NCBI GenBank assembly: GCA_965219175.1
Contig: CBDCNI010000001.1
Location: forward strand, 1,612,001-1,676,000
Direction: 5' to 3'
Source of the DNA: JBBPZK01 sp965219175
GTDB lineage: Bacteria; Actinomycetota; Rubrobacteria; Rubrobacterales; Rubrobacteraceae
Length of the DNA stretch: 64,000 bases
The position numbers were made by a program, and so were the translations under genes. Positions 1-7,667 of this stretch are shown here, piece by piece. Numbering within the stretch: the first letter of the stretch is position 1; every line of letters begins with the position of its first letter. The notes beneath the pieces are model-generated. The model did no database searches. It saw only the letters and a program-made list of their open reading frames with translations, and had not been told where the DNA came from.

Positions 1-197
1 TGATTCTACCTCTGAAACGTCTCTTATAAACGTGTTTTCTTTCGCTAGTTCTCGGTCGCTTACTGCCAAAGCTTTATACACTGGCCCACCTTTTTTCGTA
101 CATTTGAGTTTGTATACGTAGCATCGCCGAAAAAAGTTTCCTTTTGCGGGTTTTGTGCGGCTTTGGAGGCGGCGAAATTCCGGGTTCTCGCAGGGGG

Positions 198-203
198 TAT
201 ACT
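198..203 (+). promoter_or_regulatory. -10 element, apparently leaderless promoter
   Basis: TATACT lies six bases before an in-frame GTG at 210, so a transcript starting about seven bases downstream would begin at the start codon. There is no convincing -35 hexamer and no Shine-Dalgarno sequence at normal distance from 210. The same spacing recurs elsewhere in the window. Confidence 0.45.
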
Positions 204-209
204 GATGGG

Positions 210-1142
210 GTGGAGAATGTATCCCGCATATCGCAAGAGATAGACGCCAGCGTATCGGAGATCCTGGACCTCTGGCGCAAAGCGAGGGACGGGGCGTCGG
301 GTGAAGAACGATATCCGGAGTTGGTCGAGGGGATCGAACGTCTCATAGGCGTGTTTACGGAGTTCCTGCGCAGCCCTGAGTCTACCGACACTTTCAATCG
401 CGGAGGAGCTACGCGGGCGCTGGTCGGGGAACTCGCCGATTGTCAGCACGAGCTCGGGCGGGACGCCGTCGGGGTCATAGACGACTTTATGGCACTGCGA
501 CGCTCTATCTGGACGCTCGTCGAGGAGAGGTTTGATTTTTCGGAGCTCGGTGGGGGCGAGGCGGCGGCTTTCTTCGGGAAGCTGATGGAGGCGTCGGATT
601 GGGTTACCGAAGCGGGGCTTTCGGCTTTCGACGCAATCGTCAGGGAGAAGATGGAGGAAGCCCTGGGCCAGGCGGCGGCGACCGATCTGCTGACCGGTCT
701 GCCGGATCGGGACCTGTTGAGCCAGTTGCTCTTGCCGAGGGCTATAAGGGACAACGATCGTCTCTCCGTAATGGTCTTCGACGTCGCCGGCTTCTCAGAG
801 AGCGTGGCCGCGGGGCAGGTGGCCCACGCGCGAGAGGTTATCAGCCATCTCACCAGCATCGTTTTGGATGCGATGCCCGAAGACGCCGTCTGCGCCCGTT
901 TCGGGGATGATGAGATCTGCGCGGCGCTGCCCGGCTCGGGGAGCGAAGACGCTTACCAGTTCGCGGAGAAGGTAATAGAAGAGTTGGAGGGCGGATCCGG
1001 AGACTTTCAGGTGGACGTCGGGATCTCCGAGTATCCTATCCACGGGAGCGATGCGGGCGAACTCGTGACCGAGATGCTCAAGGCGCTAAAGATGGCGAAG
1101 CGCGTCGGGGGCGGCGGCATAGTCGTCGCTCATCAGCAGTAG
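210..1142 (+). CDS. GGDEF-domain protein with degenerate active site
   Basis: A signalling protein of about 310 residues. Residues 1-150 are helical and resemble the N-terminal domain of RsbRD-type stress regulators; this is a weak match made by eye. The C-terminal part is a diguanylate-cyclase-like GGDEF domain, recognised by DLLTGLPDR near residues 159-167 and FGDDEI near 231-236. The signature reads GDDEI instead of GGDEF, so synthesis of cyclic di-GMP is uncertain and a receptor or structural role is possible. The reading frame is open back to a TTG at 144, but the GTG at 210 fits better because it sits just after a TATACT box. No membrane segment is visible. Downstream is a short monooxygenase-like gene 30 bases away, possibly co-transcribed. 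Confidence 0.8.
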   Translation: MENVSRISQEIDASVSEILDLWRKARDGASGEERYPELVEGIERLIGVFTEFLRSPESTDTFNRGGATRALVGELADCQHELGRDAVGVIDDFMALRRSIWTLVEERFDFSELGGGEAAAFFGKLMEASDWVTEAGLSAFDAIVREKMEEALGQAAATDLLTGLPDRDLLSQLLLPRAIRDNDRLSVMVFDVAGFSESVAAGQVAHAREVISHLTSIVLDAMPEDAVCARFGDDEICAALPGSGSEDAYQFAEKVIEELEGGSGDFQVDVGISEYPIHGSDAGELVTEMLKALKMAKRVGGGGIVVAHQQ

Positions 1143-1172
1143 AGAACTTACGGAAATGACAAGGAGAAAAGG

Positions 1173-1487
1173 TTGATAGCCATTACGAACAGCCTTCCCG
1201 TCAAAGAAGGTGCGGCGGATCAGATAGTAGAGCGTTTCGCCAACAGCCGGGGCCATGTACAGGACTTCCCCGGTTTCGTGTCTATGGAGGTCTTACGCTC
1301 GGAGGATGAGAGCGAAGTGCTCGTTATTACGCGCTGGGAAGATAAAGAGTCTTTTAACTCTTGGGTTCATAGCGAGGAATTCGGGAGAGCCCACGGGCAG
1401 GGCGGCAGCGGCGGCCTCTTGACCGGGCACCCGAAGATGGGCTCTTACGAGGTCGCGGTAGAGCGGACGCCGAGGGCCACGGCCTGA
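1173..1487 (+). CDS. IsdG/HmoB-like heme-degrading or ABM-family monooxygenase
   Basis: A 104-residue ferredoxin-like ABM-superfamily protein. Asn6, Trp64 and His74 match in order and spacing the Asn-Trp-His triad of staphylococcal IsdG, which opens heme and releases iron. This favours a heme monooxygenase over a quinol monooxygenase, though substrate cannot be proven from sequence. The start is TTG at 1173, preceded by AAGGAGAAAAGG at good distance. It follows the GGDEF gene by 30 bases and its 3' end overlaps, tail to tail, a small gene on the opposite strand. Confidence 0.8.
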   Translation: MIAITNSLPVKEGAADQIVERFANSRGHVQDFPGFVSMEVLRSEDESEVLVITRWEDKESFNSWVHSEEFGRAHGQGGSGGLLTGHPKMGSYEVAVERTPRATA

Positions 1488-1636
1488 GCCGGCACGACGA
1501 CGTGCGCGACGACCGGCTGCGCGGAGTTTCCGCTTGGTTTGTACTCGCCCTTACCTAGAACGGCGAACACGAAGGCGAATAGTAGGATCATTATGCCGAT
1601 CAAAATCCCGAATGCTAGACGCTCGCGCAACTCCAC
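1445..1636 (-). CDS. small single-pass membrane protein, unknown
   Basis: A 63-residue protein with one strongly hydrophobic segment at about residues 8-27 (starting FGILIGIMILL) after a short charged N-terminus. The GTG start has a strong Shine-Dalgarno run (AGGAGAGG) just upstream, which is the main reason to believe it is a gene. Its last 43 bases overlap the end of the convergent monooxygenase gene. I do not recognise a family. The C-terminal tail is low in charge and could be extracytoplasmic. Confidence 0.5.
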   Translation of the reverse strand: MELRERLAFGILIGIMILLFAFVFAVLGKGEYKPSGNSAQPVVAHVVVPAQAVALGVRSTATS

Positions 1637-1725
1637 TCCTCTCCTAAACTCGACTGCGAGCCTATTCTACTCTACCCGCCGCCACGCGTCCTTGACAGCG
1701 TCCCAAACCGCCGCTCCGGTTCCTG

Positions 1726-1733
1726 TTGTACAA
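1726..1733. promoter_or_regulatory. TTGTACAA palindrome upstream of the Crp/Fnr gene
   Basis: A perfect 8-base palindrome about 100 bases upstream of the Crp/Fnr-family gene. The same octamer occurs twice at 19892 and 19911 in front of a small gene. An operator role is inference from placement. Confidence 0.3.
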
Positions 1734-1831
1734 TGGATTACGCTGTTTATCGTCCCGTGCGGTTTCGCGTGCGACCGGTAGAAGGCAAATTGGGATCCGG
1801 CGCGAGTCAGGCTAAATAGGAGGGAGCCGGG

Positions 1832-2533
1832 TTGGAAAATGACCCGTTTATATCCGAATATAGAGATTTGCAAGAGCACGAATGCCGGGACCTCCTGAAC
1901 CTGCTTGACAGCATGGGCATAGCCTCCGCCGACCGGTACTACAAACCGGGCGACGCCGTCTACCGGGAGGGCGAGTACGGCGACGCCATCTACATCCTTA
2001 TTTCGGGCGTAGTGAAGCTCTTTCGGGCTTACTCCGGGAGCAAGGAAGCCACGTTGAGGCTCTTGAGGCCGTGGGATATCTTCGGGCATATCGCGTTCGC
2101 CGGGGAGACGAAGCAGTTGGCATATGCAGAGGCCGTGACGGACTGCCAGGTTACGAAGGTCCCGAAGATCTTCGTGGAGCGGGCCGTGCGTCGAGAGTCT
2201 CGGGTGGCGTTTAAGATCATGACGCTTCTGGAGTTGCGGCTGGTTCAGTACGAGGAGTTGGTCAAGTGCCTGTTGCCGCGTGAGACCGAGGTGCGGCTGG
2301 CGAATTTGCTGCCGATACTCGCCCGCAAGTTCGGCGAGAAAGACGGTGGCGGCGGAGAGGTAGTCATAGACTTGCGGCTGACCCATCAAGATCTGGCGGC
2401 TATGGTCGCATCGACCCGTGAATCAGTCACGAAAGTCCTGAACGACATGCGCAACCGCGATGTGATCGAGGTGGAGGCCGGACGCATCACCCTCAAGAAC
2501 CAGCGGGCGCTCGCCGAACTCAGCCGCCCTTAA
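1832..2533 (+). CDS. Crp/Fnr-family transcriptional regulator
   Basis: A 233-residue regulator with the usual two domains: a cyclic-nucleotide-binding-like beta roll at about 30-125 and a winged helix-turn-helix at about 183-215, including THQDLAAMVASTRESVTK. The length is typical of the family. The beta roll lacks the full RxS phosphate-binding signature of cAMP receptors, and there is no N-terminal cysteine cluster like that of FNR, so the ligand is unknown. The start is TTG at 1832 after AGGAGGGAGCC. A TTGTACAA palindrome lies about 100 bases upstream and might be a self-regulatory site. It is followed 52 bases later by uppP, with no obvious terminator between. Confidence 0.9.
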   Translation: MENDPFISEYRDLQEHECRDLLNLLDSMGIASADRYYKPGDAVYREGEYGDAIYILISGVVKLFRAYSGSKEATLRLLRPWDIFGHIAFAGETKQLAYAEAVTDCQVTKVPKIFVERAVRRESRVAFKIMTLLELRLVQYEELVKCLLPRETEVRLANLLPILARKFGEKDGGGGEVVIDLRLTHQDLAAMVASTRESVTKVLNDMRNRDVIEVEAGRITLKNQRALAELSRP

Positions 2534-2585
2534 CCTGTAGTATCTACGCCGGTTAAAGCCAGTGAACTCGGGAGGATAAAAGCGC

Positions 2586-3404
2586 GTGCTCTATTTGCTG
2601 GAGGCCATCCTACTGGGCGTAATTCAGGGGATCACCGAGTTCCTGCCGGTGTCGAGTTCCGGGCATCTTCTACTCGCGCAGTATTTCCTCGGCCTGGACC
2701 AGAGCCGCTTCGGGCTCTCTTTCGACGTGGCGCTCCACCTCGGGACGCTGCTCGCGGTGGTCGCTTTCTTCTGGTGGGAGTTGCTGAGGATGGCACGAGC
2801 TTTTCTTCGGTCGTTCGTGGATAGAGACCTGACTGACCCCGACCAAAGGCTCGCGTACCTGATCCTCGCCTCTACGGTTCCTGCCGTCTTTATCGGGTAC
2901 TTTTTCGAAGGGTTCTTCTCGACGGCGGCCCGCTCCCCGTTGATCGTTGCTTTTGGCCTGGCGCTGGTCGGCGTGCTGTTTATCGTGGCGGAAGCCGTCG
3001 GGCGCAAGAGCCGGTTCGCCTCAAAGCTCGGTTTCGGCGGAGCTTTCGGCATAGGGCTCGCCCAGGCGGCGGCCCTGATTCCGGGCGTGTCGCGCTCGGG
3101 GGCGACGATCACGCTCGGGCTTTTTCTCGGGTTGCGGAGGGAGGAAGCGGCCCGCTTCTCTTTCCTGATGAGCGTTCCGGTAATCGCCGGGGCGGGCCTT
3201 TTGGAGGCGGTCAAAGTCGTCGGTGGAGGTGTGGGCGGCCAGGACTTGTTCTTGTTCGGGGTTGGTTTCGTCTGTTCGGCGGTCGTCGGGTACCTGGCGA
3301 TCAAGTTCTTCATCTCCTACGTCGCCGACCACAGCCTGCGCGCCTTCGCCTACTATCGTTTCGCCCTCGCAGCCATCGTCGTAGTAGCCCTGCTCGTCTC
3401 TTGA
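2586..3404 (+). CDS. uppP: undecaprenyl-diphosphatase UppP (BacA)
   Basis: An integral membrane phosphatase that recycles undecaprenyl pyrophosphate to the monophosphate carrier used for peptidoglycan and other surface polymers; overexpression gives bacitracin resistance in other bacteria. Both family signatures are present: GITEFLPVSSSGH at residues 15-27 and PGVSRSGAT at 166-174, which supply the catalytic Glu, Ser/His and Arg. The 272 residues and multiple hydrophobic segments match the family. Start GTG at 2586, after GGGAGGATAAAAGC. The gene upstream encodes a Crp-type regulator; the gene downstream (pheA) is separated by a leader with inverted repeats. Confidence 0.95.
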   Translation: MLYLLEAILLGVIQGITEFLPVSSSGHLLLAQYFLGLDQSRFGLSFDVALHLGTLLAVVAFFWWELLRMARAFLRSFVDRDLTDPDQRLAYLILASTVPAVFIGYFFEGFFSTAARSPLIVAFGLALVGVLFIVAEAVGRKSRFASKLGFGGAFGIGLAQAAALIPGVSRSGATITLGLFLGLRREEAARFSFLMSVPVIAGAGLLEAVKVVGGGVGGQDLFLFGVGFVCSAVVGYLAIKFFISYVADHSLRAFAYYRFALAAIVVVALLVS

Positions 3405-3517
3405 GGAGCGCCGGATCTTTGACATTGGGCGTGCATTCTTGATACTTTGGTCTTCATGAACCGATATCCGTTAGAGGCAGTTTCGAGAGTTTGCTCGGAG
3501 GTCCGACGATTTATCCG

Positions 3518-3558
3518 GGAGGAACGTGGCCGCGTCGGGCGTGGAGATTCGTTCCTCC
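3518..3558 (+). promoter_or_regulatory. 9-bp inverted repeat in the pheA upstream region
   Basis: GGAGGAACG at 3518-3526 pairs perfectly with CGTTCCTCC at 3550-3558. It directly abuts TATACT at 3559-3564. It could be an operator covering the -35/-10 spacer of a promoter at 3559, or an RNA hairpin if transcription starts further upstream. I checked for a T-box and do not find its conserved bulge sequence. Confidence 0.4.
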
Positions 3559-3581
3559 TATACTAGAGTTTGAAAAACTCT
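3559..3581 (+). promoter_or_regulatory. -10 box followed by a 7-bp hairpin, pheA leader
   Basis: TATACT at 3559-3564 is followed at once by AGAGTTT-GAA-AAACTCT (3565-3581), a perfect stem of seven pairs with a three-base loop. There is no T-run after it, so it is not a standard terminator. If transcription starts near 3571 the stem would be split, so either the promoter or the RNA hairpin, not both, is likely functional. Confidence 0.3.
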
Positions 3582-3687
3582 CGACCCGGAGGTCGTATCG
3601 TGTTGTTCGTTTTGGAAGTGCTGGATCCCTACGGTGTTTGGAAAGATCGGGTTCGTCGTGCTCGCTAAGGACGGTGGCCCGGACGAG

Positions 3688-4761
3688 ATGGATGGGTTGC
3701 GGGCCGGTATAGATGAGGTAGACGAGGAGATAGTGCGCCTTCTCGACCGACGGGCGCGGCTGGCCCGACGGATCGGGGCCATAAAGCAGGAGCGGGGCTT
3801 GCGGGTCTACGCCCCGGACAGGGAACGTCGGGTGCTCGACCGACTCGCCGAGTTGGGCGAGGGAGACTTCCCGAGGCGTGGACTGGAGGTCGTATTCCGG
3901 GAGATCATCTCGTGTTCGATCTCGCTGGAATCCCAAATGAAGATTTCCTATCTCGGCCCCGAGTCCACCTTTACCCACGAGGCGGCGCGCAGGTCGTTCG
4001 GGTCGAGCATCGAGCTAGAGCCGGCCGCTACGGTCGCTGAGGTTTTCGCCCGCGTCGAGCGGGGCGAGGCGGAGCATGGCGTGGTCCCGGTCGAAAACTC
4101 GATGGAGGGGGCCGTGACCCACACCTTAGACGAGCTGATGAACAGCCCGCTCAAGATCTGCGGCGAAGTCTATCTGCCGGTCGTCCAGAACCTACTCTCC
4201 AAAGAGCAAACGTTCGAGCGAATTCACACCGTCTGCTCTCATCCGATGGCCCTCTCCCAAGCGGCGTCCTGGTTGCGGCGCGAGTTGCCGGACGTGAAAC
4301 TGGAGGAGGCCGACTCCACGGCGGACGCCGCCCGCCGCGCGGCGGTGGAGAGAGGGGTGGCCGCGGTTGGAAGCGCCCTTGCGGCAGAGACGAACGGGCT
4401 CACGGTACTCGCCTCGAACATCCAGGACGCGCGGGCTAATACCACCCGGTTCATAGTCCTCGGGCGGGCGTGGGCCGGTCCTACGGGTAAGGACAAGACG
4501 AGCGTCGTTTTCTCGGTCAAGGACCGTCCGGGGGTTTTGAAGGACGCGCTGTCGGCGTTCTCGGACGCCGGGATCAACCTCACCAGGATAGAGAGCCGTC
4601 CGAGCCGCAAACGGGCCTGGACCTACGTCTTCTTCGCGGATTTCCTGGGGCATCCTGAGGAAGAGCGGGTGCGACGCGCCTTAGAAGGTCTGGAGGAGCA
4701 TTGTCCTTACGTCAGCCTGATCGGGGCGTACCCGGAGGTGCCGTCGGAGGTCCTCGGTTAG
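3688..4761 (+). CDS. pheA: bifunctional chorismate mutase / prephenate dehydratase (P-protein)
   Basis: Converts chorismate to prephenate and then to phenylpyruvate for phenylalanine synthesis. Three domains are visible: an AroQ-type chorismate mutase at about 1-85 (IDEVDEEIVRLLDRRARLA), a prephenate dehydratase domain at about 86-265 with the catalytic TRF motif near 253-255, and an ACT domain at about 272-350 with the ESRPSR motif involved in feedback control by phenylalanine. The frame is open to a GTG at 3634, but ATG 3688 begins exactly where chorismate mutase domains normally begin, giving 357 residues. No strong Shine-Dalgarno supports either start. Upstream inverted repeats suggest regulation of expression. 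Confidence 0.93.
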   Translation: MDGLRAGIDEVDEEIVRLLDRRARLARRIGAIKQERGLRVYAPDRERRVLDRLAELGEGDFPRRGLEVVFREIISCSISLESQMKISYLGPESTFTHEAARRSFGSSIELEPAATVAEVFARVERGEAEHGVVPVENSMEGAVTHTLDELMNSPLKICGEVYLPVVQNLLSKEQTFERIHTVCSHPMALSQAASWLRRELPDVKLEEADSTADAARRAAVERGVAAVGSALAAETNGLTVLASNIQDARANTTRFIVLGRAWAGPTGKDKTSVVFSVKDRPGVLKDALSAFSDAGINLTRIESRPSRKRAWTYVFFADFLGHPEEERVRRALEGLEEHCPYVSLIGAYPEVPSEVLG

Positions 4762-4773
4762 CCGGGGCGGGCG

Positions 4774-5028
4774 TTGAACTTCAAGGCGGCCGCCCGCGAA
4801 GTCCTGAAGGAATTCGGACGGCCGCTCCACTACACGGACATAACCGAGATCGCGTTGGAGTCCGGATACTTAGAGAGCGTCGGCGCCACGCCCCAGAATA
4901 CGATGCGCGCCCGGCTCTCGGTGGACGTGCGGGACAACCCCGAGAGTTTCTTCGTCCAGACCGCCCCCGGCGTCTACGGGCTGAAAAGTTTCACCGCCTT
5001 GCCGCCCGCCGGAACACCCGTTCGGTGA
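4774..5028 (+). CDS. HARE-HTH domain protein
   Basis: An 84-residue protein that is almost entirely one HARE-HTH (HB1/ASXL-type) winged helix domain, as found in RNA polymerase delta subunit, restriction systems and chromatin proteins. Typical residues are visible: an amphipathic first helix (AAREVLKEFGRPLHYTDITEIAL) and a terminal strand ending in GVYGLK. The start is TTG at 4774, 12 bases after the pheA stop, so co-transcription with pheA is likely. A role as a small nucleic-acid-binding or RNA-polymerase-associated protein is inference. Confidence 0.75.
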   Translation: MNFKAAAREVLKEFGRPLHYTDITEIALESGYLESVGATPQNTMRARLSVDVRDNPESFFVQTAPGVYGLKSFTALPPAGTPVR

Positions 5029-5077
5029 TGTATATTGTCGAGGAAGTTGTTTCTAATGAGAATCCGAGGAGAGGTTA

Positions 5078-5998
5078 GTGGTCGAGGTCGCGGAGAAGGT
5101 CACCGAGGTTGCCTGGAAGATAAAGAATCTCGAAGACTACGACCGGAGGCTGGAGCGCGCCGCCCGCGTGGTCGACGAACTTTCGCAGGGTCAGGAGACG
5201 GCTGCGCTCGTGATCTACGAGGCTGCGCTCATGAAGAGCGGTCGTTCCAGGGAAGACGTGCGGAGCCTCGTGCGCCGCTTCCAGGAGACGTGGGAAGATG
5301 AGGAAGAACGTCTCACAATCCCGAGGGTCAGCGGGATCATGAACGTAGAGGGCGACGAGTGGTTTTTCGGAGATGAGTCGCTCAAGACCATGACGGGCCG
5401 GCTCCTCGGGCAGTTCCAGCACCGGGTCGCCCAGTACAACTACGTCGACGAACGGGAAGTCCTCAAACGCTGGGCCGACTCCCACGACACCAGGCTCTTT
5501 ATCCGGCGACGCATCCCGGAGACCGAGCCGGTCGTCGGCGTGATCCCCGGTTTCGGCTTCCCCCTGATGCAGTACCTTCGGGTCGCCGGCGGCGGTAACA
5601 CCGTAGTCCCCACGGAGGAGCTATCCGCCGCTCTGAACACCTTAGGCTTCGGCGAAGGGGACGAGTACGAGGCCCTTGCGCGCGCCGAGAACCTGGCGCT
5701 CCATCTCGACCTGCCGGCACCGATCGTCGGGGAGATACTCGAAGGCATCGCCCGTGATGGACTAACCAGGTTCCCCGAGCCTCCAGAGGCCAACGAGCCA
5801 AACGAAGAAGAATCCTCGGTGGAAAGCGAGCAGGAGCCGAGCGGTGAGGACCGTGACGCCCGTCAGGCTACGCGCGAAGACCCCCAGAGAGGTGAAGAGC
5901 CGACGAGAGTACAGGACCCTCAGGCTTCCGACGCGCCCGGAACCCCCGAGGAGAGCGGCGACAACACGCTATCTCCTCCCGAGACCGGCCAGGAGTAA
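5078..5998 (+). CDS. uncharacterised acidic protein with disordered tail
   Basis: A soluble 306-residue protein that I do not recognise. Residues 1-230 look folded: a helical N-terminal part with many Arg/Glu (LEDYDRRLERAARVVDEL) and a central glycine-rich part (VVGVIPGFGFPLMQYLRVAGGG near residue 148). Residues 235-306 are a Glu/Pro/Ser-rich low-complexity tail. There is no signal peptide or membrane segment. Start GTG at 5078 follows AGGAGAGGTTA. It sits 49 bases after the HARE-HTH gene. A hairpin lies about 20 bases after its stop. Confidence 0.7.
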   Translation: MVEVAEKVTEVAWKIKNLEDYDRRLERAARVVDELSQGQETAALVIYEAALMKSGRSREDVRSLVRRFQETWEDEEERLTIPRVSGIMNVEGDEWFFGDESLKTMTGRLLGQFQHRVAQYNYVDEREVLKRWADSHDTRLFIRRRIPETEPVVGVIPGFGFPLMQYLRVAGGGNTVVPTEELSAALNTLGFGEGDEYEALARAENLALHLDLPAPIVGEILEGIARDGLTRFPEPPEANEPNEEESSVESEQEPSGEDRDARQATREDPQRGEEPTRVQDPQASDAPGTPEESGDNTLSPPETGQE

Positions 5999-6015
5999 CG
6001 CGTCACGGGAAGAGA

Positions 6016-6040
6016 GTCAGGGAAGACTTTCCGGCCTGAC
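6016..6040 (+). terminator. possible hairpin terminator without T-run
   Basis: GTCAGG at 6016-6021 pairs with CCTGAC at 6035-6040, 18 bases after the stop of the preceding gene. No uridine tract follows, so intrinsic termination is uncertain. Confidence 0.35.
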
Positions 6041-6187
6041 GCCTCGTCTCGAAAATCTAAAGGTTTCAAAACAGGTCTGGAGTGGTAAGATGCCATTTGA
6101 AGTTACTTAGTAAGTTATTAAGTACTATGGTTCGAAGCTGTATTGATCCAGGGGCAACCGGGAAGTAAATAGGGAGCAGTCACAAGC

Positions 6188-6922
6188 ATGGCAGATTCAA
6201 AGAAGCGCATCGCGCTAAAGCCGCACATGAAGCAGATCAGGGAATGGGTGGACGCCGGGAAAGCTGACGAGTGGATCGCCGACGCCCTCGGCACGAGCGC
6301 TTCATCCGTCCAGTCTTTCCGGTCCAGGAACGATATCTACCGGCGAGATAGAGGCCACAGGGAGCCCGAGAGCGTTTTCGAGGGCGTCCTGGATCATGGC
6401 GAGCGTGACGGCTGGGGACTTTGGTTGGATCCCTCAGTGGCGGATGACCCTACCTGGAAGGCTCACTGGGCCGGGGTGGAGTCGGTCACCGTCAAGGTCG
6501 CGGAAGATTCGATCGTTCTTGAGCCGGACGCTGGCAGCCCCGTTGCAATGGACGGAGCCCAGAGTTTCCAGGTTCCGCTGGTATCCTCTACCACCACTAC
6601 GGAGAGCACCGCTACGGAGAGCGTGGTTACGCAAGAGGCAATGCCGGTAGACCCCCCACTGGAGAGTGCGTTGCAGACGGAAGAGGTTGTCGTTGACGGC
6701 GCGTTGGAGAGCGACGGAGACCGGGAGCAGGGTCGCGTGAAGTGGTTTGATCCCGAGAAGGGATACGGCTTCCTGGTGCGTCCCGGTGGTGAAGACCTCT
6801 TCGTTCACCATTCGGAGGTTGAGGGAAACCCGGCGGCGCTGGAGCCGGGTGGCGAAGTCGAGTATGAGGTCGGCAAAAACGATCGAGGCCCGAACGCGCG
6901 CCAGGTCCGCCTCGCGAACTAG
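6188..6922 (+). CDS. HTH plus cold-shock-domain fusion protein
   Basis: A 244-residue protein ending in a complete cold-shock domain (about 181-243) with the RNA-binding motifs KGYGF at 191-195 and LFVHH at 204-208. Stand-alone cold-shock proteins are about 67 residues, so the rest is extra. Residues 10-50 look like a helix-turn-helix (ADEWIADALGTSASSVQSFR), as in phage or recombinase-like DNA-binding segments. Residues 60-115 form a possible small beta domain rich in Trp (GWGLWLDP, WKAHWAG), and 130-180 is a Thr/Glu-rich linker. It probably binds single-stranded nucleic acid and perhaps DNA. ATG at 6188 is preceded by GGGAGCAG. The 189-base upstream gap is AT-rich and contains short palindromes such as ACTTAGTAAGT. 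Confidence 0.85.
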   Translation: MADSKKRIALKPHMKQIREWVDAGKADEWIADALGTSASSVQSFRSRNDIYRRDRGHREPESVFEGVLDHGERDGWGLWLDPSVADDPTWKAHWAGVESVTVKVAEDSIVLEPDAGSPVAMDGAQSFQVPLVSSTTTTESTATESVVTQEAMPVDPPLESALQTEEVVVDGALESDGDREQGRVKWFDPEKGYGFLVRPGGEDLFVHHSEVEGNPAALEPGGEVEYEVGKNDRGPNARQVRLAN

Positions 6923-6941
6923 GCTGTTGCCGGAGACACGC

Positions 6942-7574
6942 TCAGAGCAGATGCTGCGTGGAGGCGAGTTCTAGAAGCTCCGGCTCGCTACCGTCCGGGT
7001 TCCACCGGAACCGTGTTACGGAAGCGTTCGGAGCCCGCTCCGAGTCGGGCAGAACATCGTCCCCGAAGAGATCCCGCAAGAAAGCGCGCATAGCGCCGCC
7101 GTGCGAGACGATCACGAGTCGGTCTCCGGGGGCGTGACGAGCCCGTATCCCATCTAGCGCTTCCGAGAACCGTTCGAGGACTTCTTCGTCGGTCTCAGCC
7201 CCGACTAGAGGCCACTGCTCGTCTTCGGGCAGTCGGGCGAGCTTCTCCATTAGTCGCGGGTTGCTCGCTTCTCTCTCCTGGCGGGTGGTACCTTCCAGGA
7301 TACCTCCCTGCCTCTCCATGAGGCCTGGAACTGGGACTACCTCTGCGGCGTACTCTCTCTCACCGGCGATTATCTGTGCGGTCTCGAAAGCCCTCATCAA
7401 GGGGCTCGAATAGAAGCCGGAGACTTCTTCTCCTGCGAGCGCCAGGCCTGTGCGCCGGGCTTGCTCCCTGCCTTCGTCGGAGAGTTTGAAATCCAGTTGT
7501 CCCTGCCACACGCCGGTGGCGTTGGCCGTTGACTGGCCGTGACGTATCAGGAGTAACTCTTGCTTCGGGGGCAC
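6942..7574 (-). CDS. histidine phosphatase (phosphoglycerate mutase-like)
   Basis: A 210-residue member of the branch-1 histidine phosphatase superfamily. The phosphorylated histidine is His12 in IRHGQST, the second catalytic histidine is His158 in VSHGGAM, and Arg61 and the acid Glu87 (LMERQGGILEG) complete the site. Substrate cannot be told; relatives act on sugar phosphates, alpha-ribazole phosphate and other phosphoesters. A CobC-like role in the cobamide pathway is conceivable because cob genes lie 8 kb away, but linkage is weak. GTG start at 7574; transcribed away from the divergent gene at 7668 and convergent with the cold-shock fusion. Confidence 0.88.
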   Translation of the reverse strand: MPPKQELLLIRHGQSTANATGVWQGQLDFKLSDEGREQARRTGLALAGEEVSGFYSSPLMRAFETAQIIAGEREYAAEVVPVPGLMERQGGILEGTTRQEREASNPRLMEKLARLPEDEQWPLVGAETDEEVLERFSEALDGIRARHAPGDRLVIVSHGGAMRAFLRDLFGDDVLPDSERAPNASVTRFRWNPDGSEPELLELASTQHLL

Positions 7575-7667
7575 GCCGGTAAGCTTAGTACATAGATATC
7601 GCCCGGTGCAAACCCTGCTAAAATTTTGGTGTCGTGAGGGGACCGACGTAGAGGAGGAATCGTCCGG

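Noticed and set aside
1..209. Gene or element at the left edge
   Set aside because: Short AT-rich stretch with no convincing ORF; two minus-strand ORFs through it are antisense to the GGDEF gene. Nothing to report beyond the -10 box at 198.
3405..3687. T-box riboswitch upstream of pheA
   Set aside because: The sequence around 3517-3535 superficially resembles the antiterminator, but the conserved TGGNACC bulge is missing and no specifier stem can be recognised.
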